From assembly GCF_009696375.1 (NCBI RefSeq), contig NZ_VUMD01000025.1:1-38389 (forward strand): a DNA stretch of 38,389 bases. Direction: 5' to 3'. The DNA comes from Clostridium porci (GTDB lineage: Bacteria; Bacillota; Clostridia; Lachnospirales; Lachnospiraceae). Under the pieces are notes generated by a model, which saw nothing but the letters and a program-made list of their open reading frames with translations, did not search any database and had not been told where the DNA came from. Position 1 is the stretch's first letter, and each line of letters starts with the position of its first letter. Positions 31,897 through 38,389 of this stretch are shown in pieces. The translations under genes and the position numbers were made by a program.

Positions 31897-32274
31897 TTAC
31901 TCGTCCTCCTCATATAATAATTTTAATAATCCAATCAATTTATCAAGGTTTATGCCACTTGCACGGGCTATTTCAATAGCTTCTACAAATCTATCTTCGA
32001 TTTTTTTCTGTTGTTCTTCTATATAAAAATCTTGATTTTGAGCAGATACAAAACACCCTTTGCCTGCTGTTGTTTCGATAAAACCGTCTTTTTGAAGCAC
32101 ATCATAAGATTTTTGAACAGTCAATACACTTATATGCAATGATTTTGCAAGTCCTCTTATTGATGGTAGAGCTTCGCCAGCCTTTAATTCCCCATTTATA
32201 ATCAATGCTTTTATTTGCGAAGAAATTTGTTCATAAATAGGTATGCTTGCATGATTATTGATAAAGATTTCCAT
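31897..32274 (-). CDS. GntR-family (YtrA-type) regulator
   Basis: 125 residues. Winged helix at ~8-75 (PIYEQISSQIKALIINGELK, LPSIRGLAKSLHISVLTVQKSYDVL). The short ~45-residue C-terminal part is the YtrA type, lacking a large effector domain. First gene of the operon, with an inverted repeat overlapping its promoter: an autorepressor that probably derepresses the transporter on antibiotic stress. Confidence 0.9.
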   Translation of the reverse strand: MEIFINNHASIPIYEQISSQIKALIINGELKAGEALPSIRGLAKSLHISVLTVQKSYDVLQKDGFIETTAGKGCFVSAQNQDFYIEEQQKKIEDRFVEAIEIARASGINLDKLIGLLKLLYEEDE

Positions 32275-32291
32275 TTAAACACCGCCTTGTT

Positions 32292-32346
32292 CTATACTGT
32301 ATAGCTTATACAAGTACAGCATAATACTTAAAAATACAGTTGTCAA
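32292..32346 (-). promoter_or_regulatory. Promoter and operator of the GntR-ABC operon
   Basis: TTGACA (revcomp of 32341-32346), 17-bp spacer, TATGCT (revcomp of 32318-32323). Immediately downstream is imperfect inverted repeat CTATACTGTATA-GCT-TATACAAGTACAG at 32292-32319 on the plus strand, as expected for a YtrA-type operator. Confidence 0.75.
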
Positions 32347-32350
32347 TATT

Positions 32351-32390
32351 AAAAGGCTTGCAGAGCATAAAAATATGATACAAGCCTTTT
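32351..32390 (-). terminator. Terminator after orf13
   Basis: AAAAGGCTTG (32351-32360) pairs with CAAGCCTTTT (32381-32390), 4 bases beyond the orf13 stop. It separates the conjugation operon from the ABC module. Confidence 0.85.
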
Positions 32391-32394
32391 ACAA

Positions 32395-33306
32395 TTATCC
32401 TACAATCTTCCAGTTACTATCCTTATGTAGCACAAGCTCATACTGCGATACTTGCGTTGCCTTTGTCTGATTATCAAGGAATTTTACAGCAACCTTAACT
32501 TTTACATTCTCCCCGTCTTTTGTAAAGATAGGGTTTACCAGTTCAGAATAAAGGTAGTCCCTGCCGATAGGTTCAAGCACATTCCCCGACACATAATAAG
32601 CAAGTTCGTTTTCTGTGGCTGTTGGGTACAACTTAAAGAATGTTTCCAGAAATGCGGTAGCGTCATTTGCAGTATCAGCGTCTACACTTGCGTCTGTTTC
32701 TGGTGTCTTTGGATCATAGTCTGATTTTTCGATTGCTGGTGCAAGAGTAGGGTTCTGAACGATTACCATATCCCCGTCAGCGTCTACATGAACTTTTACA
32801 GTATAGGTTGCTTTCACATTGCTTGTCTGTTCGCCCTCTTTTATCTGCTGATCTACTTCGTAGGTAGCAGAAAAAGTATCCGTTCCCGATTGCTCGATAT
32901 GCCATACAATCACATCTGTAACTGTGGAGCTGGTCGGTATGTCGGTTCTAATGGTATCTATATTCAAGTCCTGCAATTCCTTTGTCAGATAACCGCTGAT
33001 TGCCTGCGTCCTTGCTTCAATCGCTTCTTTGCTGTTATTCCATGTGTAATATGACTTCGCAAAGTTCTTCACGAAATTTTCTATCCCGTTGGTGTCCTGC
33101 AAGCGAAGCTCAATGATTTCTTTTTCATGGGTGGTGTGCTGGTCGATAGCGGTAAAATTCTTATACACCCCGAAGCTCACGCTTGCGATAAGCACCACCC
33201 ACAAGGCAATCACAGTTTTCTTATGTGTGCCTACCTTGACAGTACGCACCTTTTTTTCTTTTGGTTCTTTGATAGTTTCTGTCTGTTTCTTATTTTTCTT
33301 AAACAT
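32395..33306 (-). CDS. orf13: Conjugal transfer protein Orf13 (TcpC-like, VirB8-like)
   Basis: 303 residues. A Lys-rich cytoplasmic start, one membrane helix at ~30-50 (TVIALWVVLIASVSFGVYK), then an outer-face region with two NTF2-like domains (~75-190 and ~215-300), as in TcpC/ConC. It acts as a scaffold of the type IV secretion complex. It lies 15 bases after orf14. In Tn916 orf13 is the last transfer gene before tet(M); here the GntR-ABC module follows. Confidence 0.92.
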   Translation of the reverse strand: MFKKNKKQTETIKEPKEKKVRTVKVGTHKKTVIALWVVLIASVSFGVYKNFTAIDQHTTHEKEIIELRLQDTNGIENFVKNFAKSYYTWNNSKEAIEARTQAISGYLTKELQDLNIDTIRTDIPTSSTVTDVIVWHIEQSGTDTFSATYEVDQQIKEGEQTSNVKATYTVKVHVDADGDMVIVQNPTLAPAIEKSDYDPKTPETDASVDADTANDATAFLETFFKLYPTATENELAYYVSGNVLEPIGRDYLYSELVNPIFTKDGENVKVKVAVKFLDNQTKATQVSQYELVLHKDSNWKIVG

Positions 33307-33321
33307 ATCTTCAAGTCCTTT

Positions 33322-34329
33322 CTATTGTTTTACTCGTCCTGCACCGATTAAGTGCTGTTGCCAGTAACTACTGCTTAGGTCTGCAAATCCTATCGGGTCG
33401 CCTGCATGGTACATCTGGTTATTTCCTACATAAATGCCGACGTGGGTTACATACGAACCAGCGTTATAGGTAGAATGGAAAAATACCAAGTCCCCAGCCT
33501 TTGCCTGCGAGAGTGGGAGATGTTGGGTAGCATCATACTGTGCTTGTGCCGTTCTCGGTAAGGAGATACCAGCTTTTCCATAACACCATTGTGTCAGTCC
33601 CGAACAGTCAAAGGAAGTGTTGGGATTACTACCACCATAGACGTACTTCCAGCCTTGATACTTCAACGCTTCATTCATTACCTTTTGTGCCAGCTCTCCC
33701 GACACCTGCGGAACAGTTAAATACTGATTGACTAATTCCACATAGAACATATTTCCATAGCTATACCGCCAGCCTCCATTCTTCGCAACAGCTATTGGAT
33801 TGGTGTATGTTACTTTCTTTCCACCCGATTTTTCACGGGCAAAGCTCTCTGCAAGGTTGAAAGTGTGTTTATTTCCTTTTCCTGCCACATATCCCACATA
33901 ACCACCGCCATAGTTATAAGACTGTATCGCTACATTCAAATCGTCCATACCTTGATTTTTGCAGGACGAAAGCAGGGACGCAAAATATTTACACCCCTGC
34001 TTGATTGAACTTTCTGTATCTAATGAATTGGGCGGTAGTCCCAGACTTTCAGAGCTTTGCATAACGTCCTCGGCTGTACCGCCACTTTCCACTTGTATGA
34101 TTGCCAGCAACACATTGACATACTCGGAAATGCCGTATTCTCTGGCGTACTTTTCCACCATAGGCTGATGTTTCAAGACTTCTGCGGATAAGTTCATACC
34201 CGTAATGCCAGAAGAAAAGTTGCTGTTCTCGTCGTCGCTGTCCGCACTAATCAACACCCCAAAGAAAAGCACCAGTGAAAAGAGGATAGGAAACAGACTG
34301 CCGATAATAGCAATATGTTTCAGTTTCAT
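33322..34329 (-). CDS. orf14: Orf14 (CwlT-like) bifunctional wall hydrolase
   Basis: 335 residues. N-terminal membrane helix/signal (~5-30). The lysozyme-like domain (~50-190) has catalytic Glu in AIIQVESGG (~82). The C-terminal NlpC/P60 domain (~210-335) has Cys in FDCSGLTQW (~242), His in VTHVGIYVG (~297) and a third polar residue in MYHAGDP. It opens peptidoglycan locally for the transfer channel. It overlaps orf15 by 4 bases. Confidence 0.94.
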   Translation of the reverse strand: MKLKHIAIIGSLFPILFSLVLFFGVLISADSDDENSNFSSGITGMNLSAEVLKHQPMVEKYAREYGISEYVNVLLAIIQVESGGTAEDVMQSSESLGLPPNSLDTESSIKQGCKYFASLLSSCKNQGMDDLNVAIQSYNYGGGYVGYVAGKGNKHTFNLAESFAREKSGGKKVTYTNPIAVAKNGGWRYSYGNMFYVELVNQYLTVPQVSGELAQKVMNEALKYQGWKYVYGGSNPNTSFDCSGLTQWCYGKAGISLPRTAQAQYDATQHLPLSQAKAGDLVFFHSTYNAGSYVTHVGIYVGNNQMYHAGDPIGFADLSSSYWQQHLIGAGRVKQ

Positions 34330-36524
34330 TTTTTCTTCTGTCCTTTCTTCATTACAAGGTTACGGGTTTTCTCTGTGGTCTGCTGGTTTTTCTGGACGCT
34401 TTGCGTCTGCTGAACTTTTGTCCTGCGGTCTTTGGTGTCATTCTGGCGTGTTTCCTGCGATACCACTTTTTCTACATTCTGCCTATGTACTGGCTGTGTA
34501 GGCTGGCTCGTTTTCCTATCAGAAGTACCCGAAGATAAGGGACGCTCTTTGATAACCGTTGTCTTGACTGGCTCATTTGTTTTTGAAGTCGTCGCTGTGG
34601 CAGGGCGTTTGACTTCCTGCGTTTTTTCAGCACTCGGCTTTGGAATGGTTGAAGCTGTGGCTGGTCGCTCATGGGGACGGGTAGCTCCCGTTGTCGCTGA
34701 TCCGTCAGCCTTTCGCTGTGCCTGCCTTGCTTCTTGTGCCTTTTGAAGCTCCATACGCTTATCGGCGATATTCTGCCTATGCTGTTCCCGTTTTTCCATA
34801 CGTCCCGACTGTCTGGACTGCTGTTCCTGCACCATGCCACGCTTGAAGTCGGACACGCTGGACTTTGCCTTTTCCTTTGCGGAGTGGACGGCATAAGCGG
34901 TCTGTGTCGGCATATCCTTGATATTCTCTTTGACAGCACTTGCCTTATCTTTCACTTTATTTTTTGTATCTAAGACAGCACCCACCTTTGAACCTACACG
35001 CTGTCCCATGCTGGAAGATGTATTACCCCGACTATCTTTTGTAGCTGTGTTCCTTGTCGCTTTTCTGTTTGAAATCGTGCTACCAGCCACCGCACCAGCA
35101 ACACCACCAGCAGTAACCGCACCAGCAAGCCGTCTTTCCATACGTCTAGCCCTATGTGCCAAGTATAGATATGGTCTGCGGAAAATTCTTCGTCCCATGC
35201 TTTGACTATCATTAGCGTTCAAAGAGAACATACTCATTAAGTCACCCAGCTTCATGTAGATACCAGCGAAACACACTATCTGTAAGAACGCCACCATGAA
35301 AAACGGATAGTCCGTGGATATGTTATAAAACATACTGGAAATGCTGAACGCCACCGTTACAATGAGCGTTATTCCTGCTCGTGTCATTATGGTATTAAAC
35401 ACCCTCACGATTGCCTGCTTTGCCATGCTTTCATAGCTCGGTATCATGGAAAGTAAAAAGCTGATAGGCAGAAACATAGCAAAGATAATAAAAAGTATCT
35501 GGCTGAATAACATCATGCCCGTAAGCAAGAATACAAATATCGTTATCCCTAAGTTGAAGAACAGTAGGAAGAACACCATACCTAAACGGTTCACGACCTG
35601 CGGTATCGTCAGATTGTTGTTGTCGTTGTCCTCGATTTCTGTTTTCACGACTTCCTCTCTGGTCTTTCCGTCCTCGTCCTCTGGGCTTGCCGATACCAGA
35701 GCTTCTACACGGTCTGCCCCGATTTCTTCTGCGTTGCTGTTCCCGAATTGTAAGAGTAACCACGGCTGTTCCACTTGAATAGAAAATAGGCTGTCCCTTA
35801 TCAAGTCCACGCTGTCCTTGCCCTTGCTGTCAGAGTTTGGGAGCATGATTTTTGTTCCCAAGTCCAACGAAGCGGTACTAATATCACTTGAAAATTCATT
35901 TATCTTTTTGATGTAGTCGGGAGCGTAGGCAATAAACGAAGCGGACAGCACGAACACCACCACAAAGTTAATAACGGCATGAAGTGCCTTGCTGGTTTCC
36001 CGTTTTATCAGTCCCGTATAGGCAACATAAAGTCCCACCACTAAGATAATGAGAAGCAGGAAACCAACATAGAAGCCCGTAGAAGAAAAACCGTTCTGTG
36101 TTACGCCTGCAATGGTCTGTATGCTTTTTCCGATACTGTCTGCCATATCGTTAATGAAGTCCAGTTTATAGGCTTCCTGCACCACATAGCCCGTGGCATT
36201 GCTTAAATAAAGGCTTATCGTCCAGACAAAGTTGGTAATGCAGTAAAGCCCATACTGCACCGATTTTCCGATACCGTCCAGCCAGTTCCACGGAAGCCAC
36301 GACCAGCTATTATCCACATAAAAATCAAGCTGGTAATTCGACAGCGGATATTTTGAGTAAAGATTTTCTGCATTTATGGTATCGTCCACAAGCCCCGTCG
36401 CATGAGCCACCGTCCCCAGAAGTGAAAGCAGGATAAGGGAGAGTGCCACCACGAACAGAACCATTTTGAGAAAGTGGAAAATCTTCTTTTTTGTGAACGC
36501 ACCTTTTATCCTTTCTTTCATCAC
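34326..36524 (-). CDS. orf15: Orf15 (TcpH/ConG-like, VirB6-like) membrane channel protein
   Basis: 732 residues. A first hydrophobic segment at ~18-42, then about seven more helices up to ~430 (YVGFLLLIILVVGLYVAYTGL, FFLLFFNLGITIFVFLLTGMM, ...). The C-terminal ~260 residues are highly charged, rich in Gln, Lys, Arg and Thr, and probably disordered and cytoplasmic. It is the polytopic inner-membrane core of the transfer channel. It is coupled by 4-base overlaps to both orf16 and orf14. Confidence 0.92.
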   Translation of the reverse strand: MMKERIKGAFTKKKIFHFLKMVLFVVALSLILLSLLGTVAHATGLVDDTINAENLYSKYPLSNYQLDFYVDNSWSWLPWNWLDGIGKSVQYGLYCITNFVWTISLYLSNATGYVVQEAYKLDFINDMADSIGKSIQTIAGVTQNGFSSTGFYVGFLLLIILVVGLYVAYTGLIKRETSKALHAVINFVVVFVLSASFIAYAPDYIKKINEFSSDISTASLDLGTKIMLPNSDSKGKDSVDLIRDSLFSIQVEQPWLLLQFGNSNAEEIGADRVEALVSASPEDEDGKTREEVVKTEIEDNDNNNLTIPQVVNRLGMVFFLLFFNLGITIFVFLLTGMMLFSQILFIIFAMFLPISFLLSMIPSYESMAKQAIVRVFNTIMTRAGITLIVTVAFSISSMFYNISTDYPFFMVAFLQIVCFAGIYMKLGDLMSMFSLNANDSQSMGRRIFRRPYLYLAHRARRMERRLAGAVTAGGVAGAVAGSTISNRKATRNTATKDSRGNTSSSMGQRVGSKVGAVLDTKNKVKDKASAVKENIKDMPTQTAYAVHSAKEKAKSSVSDFKRGMVQEQQSRQSGRMEKREQHRQNIADKRMELQKAQEARQAQRKADGSATTGATRPHERPATASTIPKPSAEKTQEVKRPATATTSKTNEPVKTTVIKERPLSSGTSDRKTSQPTQPVHRQNVEKVVSQETRQNDTKDRRTKVQQTQSVQKNQQTTEKTRNLVMKKGQKKK

Positions 36525-38389
36525 TCCACCTCATTTCTCTGTACGGGCGGTCTGGTATCAAAGGCGTGTAGCAGTTCTTCAAAGACGGGGTGTATCTGCA
36601 CCACACCGACACGTCCGTATAAGTCCTGCAATAAGCATTGTCCGTTCTCTAAATCACGCAAGCGTTTCTGGTTGTTCTCGTCGTCCTTGTCGATACCAAA
36701 AAACTCTAAGGTCTGTTTTATCTCGTTAATGTCAGTAGAACGAAAGGCAAACTTCAAGCCGATATTGTTTTTCAGACTTTCCTTTGAAACATCATAGGCA
36801 GACTGGGTAACAAAATAAACGCCTGCCTGCATAGCTCGTCCAGCACGAACCAGCTTGTTAGAGAGCGTTTCTCCTTGTGCCACATTTAAGAACGCCCACG
36901 CTTCGTCAAGGTCTACAATCTTAAAAATACTTCTGTCCGAATGGATAAAATCAAGGGCAAAGGTACTAATCACAATCAGCATAGAAACCGATAATAATTC
37001 AATGGTCGTGTATTCCTCAAAAGTGGTATCTTTATCTGGCAGTACAAGGTCAGCTACTTGAATGATGTTGAGCTGGTTATCCAGACTGATAGCATTTTCT
37101 ACCGTCCCGTCTGAAAACAGCAGATGTGCAAAGTCGTAGTCCGTGAAGCTGTCGATATGGTCTGCGATATTTCTTGATATGGGCGTATCTTCACGGCGTA
37201 GCTCGTCTATCACATGGAGCAAGCCCCGACTGTTGCTCTGGGTAACGGAGCGTACCGCTTTACGAAGTACGGGGAATTTTTCGCCGTCCCTAGAGGAAAT
37301 ACCCGTAAGGAATGTTAAGATGTCGATTGCCAGACTTTCAGCGTCTTTTACATTCTTCATAATCACGAATGGGTCAAGAAGTCCTGCATTTCCTTTATCG
37401 CTGGTTAAGTTTACGATATTGATTTCATGTGCGATTTCTGGAAGTGTTTCCTTCCAGTTGCCACGCTCTGATTTTGGGTCTAAGATAACCGCCTGTCCCC
37501 CAAAGAGAACCGAATAATACACCAGAAGATTGTTACAGAACGACTTTCCACCGCCAAGCGAACCGACAAAAGCAGACGCAAGGGCGTTGGTAACTGTACC
37601 TTTTATACCTTGACTGGCAAGGGACGGTTGCAGGTACACATTTCTTCCCGTATCAACGGAATAGCCCATATAGATACCCGTAGTTTCTCCTAACTGCTGT
37701 GTCGCACCAAAGCCAAGCCCAGCTAAAAAATCTGATTTTACATACTGCACATAATCATTGATATATCGCTTGCTGGCAGGTAAAAATTCAGAATGAAGCC
37801 CCAGCATATCCCCAGCAGGACGCACCAGCTTTACATTGAGGTCGTCGTAAAAGTCCTTGACTTCATCACAACGGCGTTTTAATTCGTCCAAATCATCAGC
37901 CGATACACGCACTACATAAGAGAGCTTATACATACTTTCTTTTGTCTGGTCTAAGTCCGTTTCCAGCTCATCCACGCTGTCTAATGCGTCCACCACATTT
38001 GAACTGGTTTCACTTCCTGCTTGATAGGCGTGATTATCCAAATCTTTCAATTCCTTTTTCTTATTTCTTACTGTGGTAAGAGCCTTTCGATTCTCCACGA
38101 TTTCTACATTCATAGAAGTATCAACGGGGAATGTGAATTGCTGTTGTTGGAAATAGAAGATTTCACTTGACGGAAAATCAAGCTCCCCGACAATCGCATT
38201 GACGGTAAAGTAGGACACATAGCTTTCCTTGTCCTCATGTTCCAATCGTAAATACCGCTGGCTTTCCTCAATCACACACCTTGTCGGACGGATAAGGTCG
38301 TAGTATTTTATCAGCGTTTCTTTGTTCAATTTCTTCTTTGGTAGCTGGTACTCATAATCTTCATAAGCGATACCGTCCCCGCCGTAAAG
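36521..38389 (-). CDS. orf16: Orf16 (VirB4/TcpF-like ATPase), 5' end outside window
   Basis: 622 codons are in view and the frame is open to the right edge, so the start lies outside; an internal TTG at 38329 should not be taken as the start. Tn916 Orf16 has about 815 residues. The Walker A is GSLGGGKSF, the Walker B region is IFKIVDLDEAWAFL, and FVTQSAYDV follows, all typical of VirB4-type conjugation ATPases. It powers channel assembly and DNA transfer. It overlaps orf15 by 4 bases. Confidence 0.93.
   Translation of the reverse strand, partial: LYGGDGIAYEDYEYQLPKKKLNKETLIKYYDLIRPTRCVIEESQRYLRLEHEDKESYVSYFTVNAIVGELDFPSSEIFYFQQQQFTFPVDTSMNVEIVENRKALTTVRNKKKELKDLDNHAYQAGSETSSNVVDALDSVDELETDLDQTKESMYKLSYVVRVSADDLDELKRRCDEVKDFYDDLNVKLVRPAGDMLGLHSEFLPASKRYINDYVQYVKSDFLAGLGFGATQQLGETTGIYMGYSVDTGRNVYLQPSLASQGIKGTVTNALASAFVGSLGGGKSFCNNLLVYYSVLFGGQAVILDPKSERGNWKETLPEIAHEINIVNLTSDKGNAGLLDPFVIMKNVKDAESLAIDILTFLTGISSRDGEKFPVLRKAVRSVTQSNSRGLLHVIDELRREDTPISRNIADHIDSFTDYDFAHLLFSDGTVENAISLDNQLNIIQVADLVLPDKDTTFEEYTTIELLSVSMLIVISTFALDFIHSDRSIFKIVDLDEAWAFLNVAQGETLSNKLVRAGRAMQAGVYFVTQSAYDVSKESLKNNIGLKFAFRSTDINEIKQTLEFFGIDKDDENNQKRLRDLENGQCLLQDLYGRVGVVQIHPVFEELLHAFDTRPPVQRNEVE

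Larger units (their letters stand above)
22389..38389. mobile_element. Tn916-family integrative conjugative element (left part)
   Basis: Integrase, excisionase, Orf7/Orf8-like regulators, an Orf9-like repressor and orf13-orf16 conjugation genes occur in Tn916 order and orientation. The element carries inserted modules: an Inc18 plasmid block, and a GntR-ABC operon in the tet(M) position. The left boundary is not defined; it lies between tRNA-Arg and the integrase stop at 22597. The right end, relaxase and oriT are outside the window. Confidence 0.85.

Noticed and set aside
38270..38329. Start of orf16 at TTG 38329
   Set aside because: The same frame stays open to the window edge with conserved-looking residues, so the true start lies outside.

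Overview
The window is a chromosomal segment of a Gram-positive clostridial bacterium, most likely Lachnospiraceae. The evidence is a clostridial-type rRNA/tRNA operon, a DUF3881-like protein, purine-rich Shine-Dalgarno sites, a moderate-GC core, and a conjugative element of the Tn916 family. The species cannot be named from sequence alone.

Layout. (1) 1-1180: 3' end of a 23S rRNA gene with no 5S gene after it, then eight tRNA genes (Asn, Glu, Thr, Met/Ile2, Asp, Val, Leu, Leu) and a strong terminator. (2) 1181-5121: a prophage-like remnant with an ImmA-type protein, an Xre repressor with divergent promoters and an operator, a decayed non-coding stretch, and a large SGNH (sialate-acetylesterase-like) protein. 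(3) 5305-6816: a divergent Crp/Fnr regulator and ferredoxin-like pair. (4) 7088-15389: a long operon combining a peptide/nickel-type ABC importer (binding lipoprotein, two permeases, two ATPases) with larB, larC and larE, the pathway for the nickel-pincer nucleotide cofactor. The transporter probably supplies the nickel that His-rich LarC inserts into the LarB/LarE product. The enzyme that uses the cofactor (a LarA homologue) is not in the window. (5) 15546-21721: a secreted cell-wall-binding protein, a small NIF3-insert-like protein, an M24 aminopeptidase P, a HAD phosphatase, tRNA-Pro and a DUF3881-like protein. (6) 21908-22388: a striking tandem array of four decayed tRNA-Arg(CCT)-like copies ending in one intact but unusual tRNA-Arg. 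(7) About 22400 to the right edge: an integrative conjugative element (ICE).

The ICE reads, mostly on the minus strand: tyrosine integrase, excisionase-like protein, Orf8-like and Orf7-like regulators; then a block derived from an Inc18 (pAMbeta1/pSM19035-type) plasmid; then an Orf9-like repressor, a KTR protein, and a GntR-ABC transporter module where Tn916 carries tet(M); then the conjugation genes orf13, orf14, orf15 and orf16, the last running off the window.

The Inc18 block carries delta (ParA) and omega with their heptad operator/centromere repeats, antitoxin epsilon, a zeta toxin gene cut off just after the Walker A motif, a truncated P-loop kinase, a topoisomerase tail, and an erm(B) gene that lacks the leader-peptide attenuator but has an in-frame TGA at codon 197. 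By sequence the resistance gene and the toxin are broken, while the partition genes and the antitoxin look intact. The most notable observations are the tRNA-Arg array, the nickel importer fused in one operon with larBCE, the nonsense-mutated erm(B), and the orphan antitoxin plus plasmid partition cassette inside an ICE.
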